Position numbers and translations under genes: made by a program
Shown here: in pieces, positions 48,906 to 59,172 of the stretch
How positions within the stretch are numbered: position 1 is the stretch's first letter
Layout of the letters: every line of letters begins with the position of its first letter
Notes under the pieces: generated by a model
The model's input: only the letters and a program-made list of their open reading frames with translations
Told to the model about the DNA's origin: nothing
Database searches by the model: none
Source: Thunnus maccoyii
Taxonomy: Eukaryota > Chordata > Actinopteri > Scombriformes > Scombridae
Assembly (NCBI RefSeq): GCF_910596095.1
Contig: NC_056555.1
Coordinates: 9,549,501-9,613,500 of the forward strand
DNA: 64,000 nucleotides
Direction: 5' to 3'

Positions 48906-48924
48906 CGTGGCGCCTTGTCATTGG
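48906..48924 (-). promoter_or_regulatory. ER-stress response element (perfect ERSE)
   Basis: The plus strand reads CGTGG, nine bases, ATTGG. On the minus strand this is CCAAT-N9-CCACG, the exact ERSE bound by NF-Y and ATF6. The nine-base spacer is exact. It points towards ALG12, 196 bp before its start codon and 288 bp before that of CRELD2. Confidence 0.88.
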
Positions 48925-48953
48925 ACGAACGTTTGATTGACAGGTGTTCACAG

Positions 48954-48972
48954 CCAATTATCACAAGCCACA
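48954..48972 (+). promoter_or_regulatory. ERSE-like element, one mismatch
   Basis: CCAAT, nine bases, CCACA: the same architecture as the ERSE, with A for the last G. It points towards CRELD2. Together with the perfect copy 29 bp away it makes a divergent pair. Confidence 0.65.
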
Positions 48973-49211
48973 ATTCGACAGAGAGGCTGACGCGGAAAAC
49001 TAAAAACGCATCGTTTTTTTCATTCAACCGGCATGTAAATACTACTTTGTTGCTCTTTTGCATAGATAACGCTAACTCATATTTAATGTTAAGCGCAGCT
49101 CATTTAGATGTGACCGAGCTGACCAGCACGCTAGTAGTATTAGTAGCAAGCTCGTTGGCGAGTGAAAGCGTGTGTCCTGATATGAAACCGTGTGTGGACT
49201 GATCGGCTGAG

Positions 49212-51408
49212 ATGCTGTCCACCGGTACAGAGCTGCGGCTTCTGCGGCGGCTATTGTCTTGTTTAACTCTTGTTTTACTTTTTCAAGCCACCGACGCCAA
49301 GAGGGATTTAAAAGCCGCCTGTATCACCTGCCAGCAAATCACTGACAACTTCAACAAGGTCAGAGAACAAGTCTAAACCTCCTCTCTTCTACTGAAGTGA
49401 TATGGACGTCTTATATTATGAATGTGAAGTGCCTTTCTTGTCTGTATTTTCTCTTTGTTTCCTCCTGCACTAAACATTGACTGGGTCTGTATTTCAGGGC
49501 TTTGACAGAACAGCAAAGCAGAACTTTGGCGGAGGCAACACAGCCTGGGAGGAGAGGAAACTGTCCAAATATGAGACAAGGTGAGGCTGTGCATCCTGCT
49601 CTGTCCAAACTCCAGGTCACCCTGCCACAGGTGCCGGTGTTATCCTGTATTTGGTGACCCATCAGATTCTGCGACCTGCCCTGATATTCTTACCCTAATC
49701 CTAACTATCTCACTCCTCATGCCTAAACCTCACCAACACTGCAGGTCACAGAATCTGATGGGTCACCAAATACAGCGAAACACTCGTCATCAGAGCTGTG
49801 TTTGCTTCACACCCAGAGCTACGGTCTGTTGCACTTGGCACAAGAAGTGTATCACATTTTTAGATAAGAAACATGCATTTAAATCCAAATCAAGTGGCTG
49901 GTGGTGTGGACAAAAGTGTTGCATTTGGCAGATGTCTGGTGTTAATATCTCACTGTGGTTTGCTTTCCTGCATTTCCACACATGTCAGACTAAATTCAAA
50001 GCAACACTTTTTTTTGTTTTTATCATCAAGATTTTGTCTTGGCAGATAATTATTTCTGTTTCTTCCTTGTCTTTCGTCCTTGTTACACCGTGTACTTACC
50101 CCATGCTGCTTGTTACAGTGAGATTCGTCTGGTGGAGATCGTGGAGGGGCTGTGTGACAGCAGCAGCTTTGAGTGCAACCGCATGGTAGAAGAGCATGAG
50201 GAGCATTTTGAGACTTGGTGGTTCAAGAGGTGAGTAGTCAGCTTTATAGTGGCAAGTACACAAATCAGTGATTCCTTGCCAGTACAATTAGGCAAATAAA
50301 GAGAAGTATAATCTTTAGCCAACGTCATTTGTGTATTTCAACAAATCTTATGTGTTAAACCTCATCTGTTCCTGTTTTGTTTCCTGTTGCAATGCAGGAA
50401 AACAAAACATCCTGATTTGCATAAATGGTTCTGCATTGAAACCATCAAAGTGTGCTGTCCCAAAGGAACGTTTGGACCTGACTGCAATGGTGAGAAAATT
50501 TCTATAGTAAACCAGAAGGCAGCACTTGGCACATACTAAAATTATTTAACTATTATTGTGTTTGTCTGTCTTTCTGATTATTTTTATAAAGCCTGTGTTG
50601 GGGGCTCTGAGAGACCTTGTCACGGAAATGGAATGTGCGACGGCGACGGCAGTCGTGGGGGCAACGGAAAGTGCAGCTGTGACCAAGGTTATAAAGGGGA
50701 GTTCTGCCTGGACTGCATTGATGGCTACTTCAATGAAGTGAGGAATGACACCTTCTCCTTGTGCACAGGTACAGTTCACAAATACAACTGAATATAAGCA
50801 GCTTTATCTGTGACACGTCAATTATCTTTTTTATACGCACAAGAAGAGGAATGATTAGTAAATCTGCTGTTACAGAATGCCACTCTTCCTGCAAGACCTG
50901 CACTGGAGCAACCCATCAGGACTGTGATGAGTGCAAGGACGGCTGGGAGGAAGATGACCAGGAAGCTTGTGTCGGTAAGATGAGCAGTAATAAGTCTCCA
51001 TGTGGTGACTATGCTACAGAGAAAGTAACAGCTAAAACTAGCCTAAAATGTATAAATGTTTGAATCACAGAAAGTCTTTTGTCATTTGAAATCAATGCAA
51101 TTCACTGTCTTAGAGCTTCTTAGAGCTGAATGTACTTAAAACTCAATAATTATGCCAGCACAGCAAGATTTAATAATGAACAATAATAACAATTTCAATA
51201 TAACATAGAAAAAGCTGTAATTGTATATTGCTATCACAGGTTGCCAATCTATCTAGCTTGTAGCTATTTGGGAAGCAGAGAGCAGTTATTCACAATGTAT
51301 TCATAACAAACTGTATGATTTGTCAGTTAACTTCTGAATATGGAGCACTTAATTTGATGTAGCACCCTAATGGAAAATCATAGTGGCACCCATAACTCTG
51401 CCTGCAAG

Positions 51409-51460
<52 letters not shown>

Positions 51461-54143
51461 TATCAGACCATGGTCATTTTTGAGGACATTACACAGATTT
51501 ACATTCATTTCCTGGAGACTTACCCTAACTCAAACCATTACCACTACTTGACTAACCCTAACTTTAACCACTGACCCAAAAATCTGTTCTTTCCAAATAA
51601 GACAAGCCGTCCCCAGTTAACTGGTCATAAGTCTGAAATTTGTCCCCAGAAGTAGCCTATGAGAGACCACACACACATACACACACGTCTCAATATCAAA
51701 GAACTTTAAGTACTGTGTGATTAAATCATGTTTGGTCCCTTTTCTGACTGCTACATTTCATAATGGTATATTTCATTCTGATGTGGTAAATGGCATGAAG
51801 AATGTACAGTAGATTAGTGCTGCAATGATTAGTCAGTTATTTGATTAGTTGTCTGCTATTAATCACAGACTATTTATAATTTATTAATCATTTGGAGTCA
51901 TTTTTTAAGAAAGAAATGTCCTAATTCTCAAATTCCAGCTTCTCAAATGTGAATATTTTCTGGTTTCTTTAGTCCTCCATGACAGTGAATTTTTTAATCT
52001 TTGAGTTAAAAAAAGGTGATGACATGTTTCACCATTTTCTGACATTTTATAGATGTAACTAAAACTAATAACTAATCGATTCATTGAGAAAATAATCAAC
52101 TGATTAATCGATAATTAAATTATGAAAATAATCATTAGTTGCAGCCCTACAGTAGATTATGCTCTGTGTGCACCAGTTTACCTCACTGCAATCAATCTGA
52201 TGTGTTAACAGATGTAAATGAGTGCTCCAAAGACCCTTCCCCATGTGAAGAAGATCAATATTGCCTAAACACGGAAGGCTCCTACTCCTGCAAAGGTAAG
52301 AGGACATAATGCCATTGGTGTGTGCTCAACGTTGTGGACACAGACCATTTCCAATGTTTTTAAAAAGTCTTACTTAAGTGGAAAAAAGATATATATCCTT
52401 GTTGTGCTGAGAAAGTCTAACAAAATTGGGAACATGAACTGAAAATGCATTATGATCTTTCACAAATGTCTAGCTGTCAAACTGGAAAAATTATTCAACA
52501 AAGACTTTTCAGTAACATTCATCTAATAGAAAGTTTTTTGTGTGTTTGTCCTTCACAGCCTGTGATAAAGTTTGCTCCGGCTGCACTGGAGCCGGTCCTG
52601 ATAACTGCCAGGCTTGTGCCAGCGGGTACCAGGTCACAGAGGGCACCTGCACAGGTATGATGAATGAAACAATTCACAATTTGAAGGGTTTCATTTATAA
52701 ATGCTGTGTTTCCACTCTGGAGGAATTTGTTAGTCAAGGTTCAGTATTTCAAAAAAACGATTCAGTGCTCTAAATTGCTACAAAACTATTTTGCACAGGA
52801 TAGGGAAAACAATACATTTTTAGATTGATAATGATTGTTTTTTGAAAGATTTAGCACCAAAACACAAACCTCATTAACAGGCATGTCTGAAATGGTGCTT
52901 TTAAGAATAAAACTTTCTTGTTAAAAGTTTGGAAAATGTTATTTTGTTGTGAGCAATTTAATTTGTAATGTAAAAGTTATTTTTCTCCTGAAATTTGTTT
53001 TTATTTTTCTATTTTATAGGTGACTATAAATACAATACTAAACACTGAACACACTACAAAACATCAGCACCATCCACTTTGATATTAAATCATAGTCATG
53101 CATGTTTAGTTATGTTTCTTCCTTTTATTGTTTCATCCTTTTCAGAACACTAATTAAATTACTTACATGAGTGCCAACAGTTGTCATCTAGTTAACTCTG
53201 GATTTCAACTATTTAAGATCATAATGTTTACAGTGTTATTTTACCTTAGCAATGAAGTCACAATTATGTCATAACACACTGACTACTTATGTGCACGTTC
53301 ATGCTTCCAACAGAAAAATGTTAATCGTTTCTGTTGTTTTTATCCATTTATTTGGTCCTCCTTCTCCTTACTGAATTATGTTTTCTAGTGTTTGTGGTCA
53401 CAGGAAGGAATAGGAGTCCTTTATGTGTTGCTACTTAAAGGACCAGTGTAGCGGCCACTGTAGGTTTTCCTACATGCTTGGAAGGGGAGGGGAAGTGTAG
53501 GGGTATTCATTTGGTTGCAATCTGCAACCTCACCACTAGATGCCACTAAATCCTATAAACTGGTCCTTTAATAGCTGAGAGCAATCTATCTGGAATGACT
53601 TTAACAGAGGACAAATATGTGTTTTTGCCAGATATTGATGAGTGTTCCCAGCAGGAGTTGGTATGCGCTAAGGAGCACCAGGAGTGTGTCAACACAAAAG
53701 GCAGTTACAAGTGCATCTGCTCGAGCGGCTATGAGGAGCAAGATGGCGAGTGTGTCCAAACACCGCAGCCAGGTGAGGATCACTGTTTATTTAAGGAGTG
53801 GTTTCATACTGTTCATGCTCTGCTTAATCTGAAACTCTGAGCAAGCTCTGTTCAAGTTCAGTGTTATCAGTAGTTGATAAGATACTAGAGTCTCTTGAAC
53901 TGTGTGTTGACATTATCCGCTATAAGGTTTTATGTTACAACCAATTTTATAATTTTCACTATAAAATTGATTTTTGAAATTCCAGAATGAAAGTGTATTT
54001 ATGTTGATCTAATTATTATACTATACTAAATATCTAAACTTTTATATATAAACATTGCTTTTTTCATTCTTCCTTTGTTATCAGAAAAAGAGGAGGAACC
54101 AGAAGCATCCGAGACAACCACAAGTCCACGGGGGGAACTTTGA
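49212..54143 (+). CDS. creld2: CRELD2, ER-stress-induced folding factor with EGF-like domains
   Basis: Ten coding exons give 362 aa (human 353): 49212-49358, 49498-49580, 50119-50229, 50398-50489, 50592-50768, 50876-50974, 52212-52295, 52559-52654, 53632-53772, 54085-54143. All splice sites are GT-AG. A signal peptide covers about residues 1-29 (hydrophobic LLSCLTLVLLF, cleavage near ATDA). The N-terminal CRELD domain carries a CxxC pair (Cys37/Cys40, CITC) as in thioredoxin-like enzymes. Cys-rich EGF and furin-like modules follow: GNGMCDGDG and CSCDQGYKG in exon 5, calcium-binding EGF starts DVNEC (exon 7) and DIDEC (exon 9), and CxxC repeats in exons 6 and 8. The family resides in or passes through the ER and assists disulfide-bonded proteins. 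The tail is RGEL, where human has REDL. Confidence 0.97.
49645..49775. repeat. Palindromic MITE in CRELD2 intron 2
   Basis: Left arm 49645-49679 and right arm 49741-49775 are inverse copies of 35 bases with one mismatch, separated by 61 bases. Similarity fades a few bases further out (gtgtt on both sides). The transcript can form a strong hairpin. It looks like the core of a short inverted-repeat MITE. Confidence 0.8.
51413..51457. repeat. (CA)n microsatellite in CRELD2 intron 6
   Basis: Long uninterrupted CA run. Confidence 0.95.
51807..52157. mobile_element. hAT-type MITE, family 1, intact copy with perfect target duplication
   Basis: The element spans 51815-52149 (335 bp), starting tagtgctgcaatgatta and ending tagttgcagcccta; the ends are inverted repeats. 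It is flanked on both sides by cagtagat (51807-51814 and 52150-52157), a perfect 8-bp duplication as made by hAT transposases. No coding frame. It lies in CRELD2 intron 6, with its right end about 60 bp before exon 7. Confidence 0.88.
53435..53571. mobile_element. Short MITE with perfect 13-bp inverted ends
   Basis: Starts ttaaaggaccagt and ends actggtcctttaa, perfect inverse copies. The interior phrase gcaacctcaccactagatgcc is familiar from abundant fish repeats. 137 bp, in CRELD2 intron 8, about 60 bp before exon 9. Confidence 0.78.
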
Positions 54144-54460
54144 TGTAAAAACTGGCATCAATAGGAGCAAATCAGGAAGAACTGTTGGAATTTCAGAACA
54201 TCTGAAGCCACTTGTTTTAAAATTATTGAGTACATGCACTTAGTGTCCCAGCTGCACTCAGAACCAACAAAAGCCGTCAAGACAGTGTTTTCTACCAGTG
54301 GATCATGGATTCAAGGACAAAAGAGACATTTTATGCTCTCAGTGTGCTGTCGTTGCTTTTCTCTGGTGTGCTCAAACTACCACTCATTGTCTTTATTTGT
54401 TGTATGGTTTTAAGGAAATTAAAGGTGTTTCAAATAAAGTGAATACAGTCAAAGATACAC
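54144..54460 (+). other. creld2: CRELD2 3' untranslated region
   Basis: Runs from the stop codon to a polyadenylation hexamer AATAAA at 54433-54438; cleavage is expected 10-30 bases later. Confidence 0.75.
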
Positions 54461-55490
54461 ATGTCAACCAAATGTGTATATTTTCTTGTACAATTATGGT
54501 CTTATTTTTTCCTGAGCAAGTATAGTGCAGTGAGGTGTTATTATGAAGTTGGAGTGATGATCATAGTAGATATTGTGTTGCAGTGATTATAGATGACCAC
54601 AGGGTGGCACTCTAGCCATATGAAATACAGATGCTCAATACTGAGTCTGTAGTGATGTGTGCATTACTTTAATTGAAGTAGTAAAATCCAGACAGTGTCT
54701 CAGTTTTAGTTTTGTTTTTAAAATGTCCTCTTACCTTCATATTGTATCTCCTACCATCTTATGTTTTGTTTTTGGGTTTTTTTTGGTTTTGTTTTGGGTT
54801 TTCTTTTTGGTGTTTTAGCATATGGAATCATATTCTACATCTTCATATGCACATATTCTATATTTTCATTCTTTGGGTATCTCCAATCACAACATTTATC
54901 CACTGTGGCTACTTGGCCCAGACTTCACTAATCACCTATCGCTGACATCCCTTGGTCTTCCGAAAGTACCGTCATCACTCTGGTGTTAGGATGCTTTTTG
55001 GAAAGACCTTCCTCTGGCCTCGTTTGGATCAAAGCATATTTTTCTAACCCAAGTCTCACCTTGCAAAAAGGCTTCCTGGCTTCCTACAGGATGATGTCAG
55101 CTGTTTTGACTCAACAAGCCTGCCAAGGTGGAGGAACAGCCAGTTGAGACCTGTCTGAGCTGGTAGTGAGGCAGCAGAGATTCAATCATACCACAGGCCC
55201 CCACCCCACCCATCATCCTTCAAATACACAGTGCTACCCCTCCAATTTTCACCCCTAGATGTTAACTCCTATATGGAAAGGTTCAGGAAAAGATCGAAAA
55301 CGTTTCATGTCCAAATGTACATGAAGTAATGCTACACTGATATAAAGCAATTTTTGGAAGAGATATATAGAATTATTCTTATCAACCATGTGACAAAAAA
55401 ACATGAAAATGTGTCCAAAATTACTTTACAAAAGTGCAAGGCAGATTTTGTCTTTAGCACCACACCTAAATAGAGATAGAGATAGTTAAC
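54461..55490. other. Gene-free stretch downstream of CRELD2
   Basis: T/G-rich low-complexity sequence near 54765-54815, otherwise unique. No exon supported. Confidence 0.4.
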
Positions 55491-55492
55491 AT

Positions 55493-55931
55493 TTTGAGAA
55501 CTATGCTAATTAGCTTTCTTGCTAAGTGTTAGATATTGATACCACTGTGTGTGATGAATATGAAGCTGTCACCAACAGCTGGTTATGTTAGCTTAGCACA
55601 AAGACGGCAATGGGGAAACAGCTAGCCAGGTTGTCCAACTGTAACAAAATCTGCCGACTAGAAGCTTTACAGCTCACTAATTAACACATTGTATCATTTC
55701 AGGTTCTGTATAGAGTAAATAAACAAAATAACATTAATTTATTAGTAAGTTTTAGGTGTTAGTGCTGGTAGATGGATAGAGTGAAGCTAACTGTGTCCTG
55801 TTTCCAGCCTTTAAGCTAAGCTAACCAGTTGCTGGCTGTACTGTATGAATATGAGAGTGGTAATCTAACTCTCGAAAAGAAAGCTGTAAGTTTAAGTAAA
55901 AAGTAAGTGTATTTCCTAAAATGTCCAACTA
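55493..55931 (+). mobile_element. MITE, nearly complete copy
   Basis: Starts tagttaacattttgagaact and ends with aaaatgtccaacta; the complement of the end, tagttggacattttaggaa, matches the start. Internal gttagcttagcacaaag and atgagagtggtaatc words are shared with the fragment at 2113-2325. About 440 bp, no coding capacity. No target duplication recognised. Confidence 0.7.
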
Positions 55932-56810
55932 TTTTTCTAAAAACAATAATATAATGAGGTTGCACAGAGCAGTAGTTCCATAGCAGCAAATAACAAAAAA
56001 CGCTCTTAAGTCACTCGTAAAATTCATGTATCCTCAGTTACTAAAGATGGGGAGAAAGTGTTTGTCTTTAGGAGCAGGGATAAGCAAGATGAGTACCCAA
56101 ACAGAGACAGAAATGGTGAAAACGTGTCAGCATACTGACTAATACATGTGTCAGTGTACCTGTTATGCTATGACATCCATCTAGGTGATTTTAACTTGTC
56201 TAGCCTTTAATAGAGCTGTGACACATATTGGATATGATCCATCATTGTTTGGAAACAGGATAGACTCTCAACTTTCACCACCTCGTTGATAACGCAGCTC
56301 AACCAGGAAGGTATGTGATCATTTCACAGCAAGCTGATGCTGAGTAACTGGTACGATGAGTAATAGTTGCACCTGGCTTTTTTCTTCTTACAAAGGCTTT
56401 ACTTATTTGCTACACACAAACAAGTGCAGAAGAAAAGATTTTGTGATTCAAGCTGGAGTAAGATAATATAGTCCATCCCTCTTATCAGCCCAAACCGCAA
56501 AGTGGAGCTGCAAAAAGAGTGTTTCATTTCATCTATCTGAGACACACATTCACTCTTTTTGCCCAGACTTGGAGTTGGTTAGACTTTTTTGACCTTTTAA
56601 AATAAAGGTATTGATTTAAAACTTAAAGGAAAATTATAGTATTTGTCAACCTGGGTCTTATTCTCATAATTGTGTCCATTCTCACTTGCTAACTTGCACT
56701 CGTCACCTCAGTTATAGAAATTTGGGAAACTAGGGCAAATTGCCCCACAAGACCAAGTAGATCCCTATGCAGTGAGCTATAGTAGAAAATTCAGGTGGCT
56801 TTACTTTCTG

Positions 56811-57187
56811 TGTTTACTCTCACTGTCTCAGAGACAAGCGTTTGAAATGAGTTATGTACATTGAAGTTTATCTGGAAAGCTTGCGCTGCTTGCCCTGATA
56901 CACCTGCTTTGCTGGAGTTTGCTTTTCCAGAATCTCAAAATTGGAGGTGCAAGTGCAAAGTCAGCATGACCTCTTAGCTTCAATAGCTAATTAGAGTGGC
57001 TATGATCTGTGTTTACTTTCATTCTGTCTCAGAGAAAAGTTTAAAATTGTTCATGTAAATTGGAAGTTTATCTGGAAGGTTTTAAGAGGCTCACACTGCT
57101 TGTCACAATGACGGTGCTTGATGTTGCAATCTGACGTTGCTTGACCTCTACAACAGTGGTGAGTGCAAAATTAGCATGACCTCCTTA
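56811..57187 (+). repeat. Diverged tandem duplication
   Basis: The segment 56811-56976 and the segment 57010-57187 share the order tgtttactytca, ctgtctcagaga, gtttatctggaa, cttgyc, gcatgacctcyta. The period is about 200 bp. Neither half has an open frame. It may derive from one duplicated MITE half. Confidence 0.65.
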
Positions 57188-57259
57188 CCCAAAACTTACA
57201 AAATAAAAATTACATTTTAGATGAGCGATACTTAATGATCAGGTAGGTAGGTATTCAAA

Positions 57260-57285
57260 ATTAAATTAAATTAAATTAAATTAAA
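57260..57285. repeat. (TTAAA)n microsatellite
   Basis: About five tandem ttaaa units. Confidence 0.9.
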
Positions 57286-57289
57286 ATTT

Positions 57290-58630
57290 TCATGGCCTTT
57301 CACATTGAACTTGTAACCTCTCTAAGACAGCTCCTCTAACCACTAGGCTTGCCCGCTGTTGAAATTAGAGTATTGTTTATGCTGCATGCTAACCTCCCCT
57401 TTCGTGCGGCGTAGTGAATCCCTGGTCAGATTCCACAAAATGCACATCAAGAAAGATGGTGTTTTTGTGTTGGCACATGCACACCACTGCCCGGGTGTTT
57501 ATACACACTGGAGTAGCATGCGCATGAGCGTGCATGCGCTGTGGTTGGAGGGGCACCATGCTCTTTTCTCTTGACTTTGTGGTGGTTTTCTTCTGCCAGT
57601 AAACCTCAGCTGTGGAGCACATGGTCCAGCTGTAGCAGGGTGACTATGAGGACACTGACAGGGTTATTGAGGAAACCCAGGAGCATGCTGGGCTAGAGAG
57701 TACCCTGATAGTGAGCTGTTAGCACTGTAATCTCCTCCACTTAGAAATGCTTTTTTATTTGAGTTAGCAGGACACTTTGCCCTCTATTCCCTGGCATTAA
57801 ATTGTGACTCTGATTCTCATCTTCATCCTCATTCATCAGCAGCTAAATCTCAAGGCTGCTGTTTCCCAAAGCTATCCTTAGACAACAATCCTCTTTGTTC
57901 CATTGTAAGGCAGTGGGACAGAGATAATCATAGTGCTGAGGTATGTGTATGTGCTGCCTTCAAAACTAGAAGCCAGATGTGGCACCATGTGCTTTTGTTC
58001 AGCTGACAGTGGCCTACACCGCCTCTGATGTCAGGCACTCCTTAAACTTGCTGCCCTCTCTGATGCGGTTGGGCCTGCCTTTCTTTCACCCGCTGGAAGC
58101 TCAACCTCAAGCGATTAAGCCTGACAAATTGAAAACTCTGCATAGCAAACCCAACTAGAGCTCAAATATAGAACTTCTCAAGGTGCTGTTTGGGAATCTG
58201 TTTTGCCTTTCAGAGCACTGAGAAGGAAGTGCAAGCAGCTTCAATGAATGAACTGAGACCAGTTCTCCTGCTCCAAGATGCTTTATAGAATGCAGACTTT
58301 GGCGGGAAGTAGAAGCATTAGATGGAGGACAGAGGAGCAGCTGGGGCTGCATGTGTAGCTGTAGCTGCCTGCCTGAGGTTTAGGAAGGGAAATTGGAAAT
58401 TTGTGTTGTGTGCGAAAGAGATAAAACACACTGACTTTCAACCTGTGTGACCCCTGAAACATAGATGAACCCAAGTGGTGGACTGCACCACAGATGCAGT
58501 TTCTTCAGGTCCAGCTGCCCATTATTACCTATTGTTAAATCTGCATTAATAGATTGTTTGGCCACTTGGGGAAGCACAAGAAGATCTAAATACAATATGG
58601 ACATATAATCACTTTACAGCTTGATATAAG
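57290..58630. other. Gene-free stretch, nothing specific seen
   Basis: Unique sequence with no supported exon. A balanced-composition block near 58000-58140 could be conserved, but there is no independent sign of it. Confidence 0.4.
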
Positions 58631-58639
58631 TGTTAGCAA

Positions 58640-59172
58640 CCAATTGCCTATTTATACATAAGGCAGATATGAAAGCAACATTAGCATTCATTTAGAGTTG
58701 TGTATGAGTCCACCTGATGAATTTATTCACTTATATACATGTAAAATATAAGTGTATACACGTATACACTTGTATTTTAGCTGTTTTGCTCTCCGCTAAT
58801 TTTTGGCTGCTTAGCTGCTAAATATGCCACTGTGTTCATGAGCTAGTTGCTAGTTTTGTCTCTGTTGTTTGGTGCTGGATAGGTAGTGTACATTCAGATT
58901 ATCAGAGCTTTTTTTTTTCACTGTAAACCACTTCCTGCTTCAAGAAGTTGATAAAACAGTGAGAGTGAACCAAAACACTGAAGTTGCAGGCCGAAAAACC
59001 AAAACAATGAGCTGAAAGATCCTAAAACTATAAAGCAGTTGAACTAAGGGGAATTGCAGAGTTGGGTGATTATCTGTGGGTTTGTCACTAAGTGCCTTGC
59101 CCCCCTCACTTTACATGTATTAATTTGATGCATCGTTAATATAAAAATATTCACTAGTGCAGCTTTAAGTTT
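58640..59172 (+). repeat. Dispersed repeat, copy 1
   Basis: Shares an ordered series with 62630-63020: gcaacattagcattcattt, gttgctagttttgtctctg, gctgaaagatcctaaaac, ggggaattgcagag, and a tail ttaatataaa...gtgcagcttta. A known type of non-autonomous repeat in fish. No open frame of note. Confidence 0.65.

Larger units (their letters stand above)
48711..49211. promoter_or_regulatory. Divergent ALG12-CRELD2 promoter
   Basis: There are 501 bp between the two start codons, including both 5' UTRs. A GC-richer core at about 48895-49000 carries two CCAAT boxes, each part of an ER-stress element (listed separately). No TATA box is well placed. The same head-to-head pair exists in mammals. Confidence 0.85.

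Noticed and set aside
49581..50189. 202-codon plus-strand frame
   Set aside because: It crosses CRELD2 intron 2 and its palindromic MITE; the true exons are in different frames with clear splice sites.
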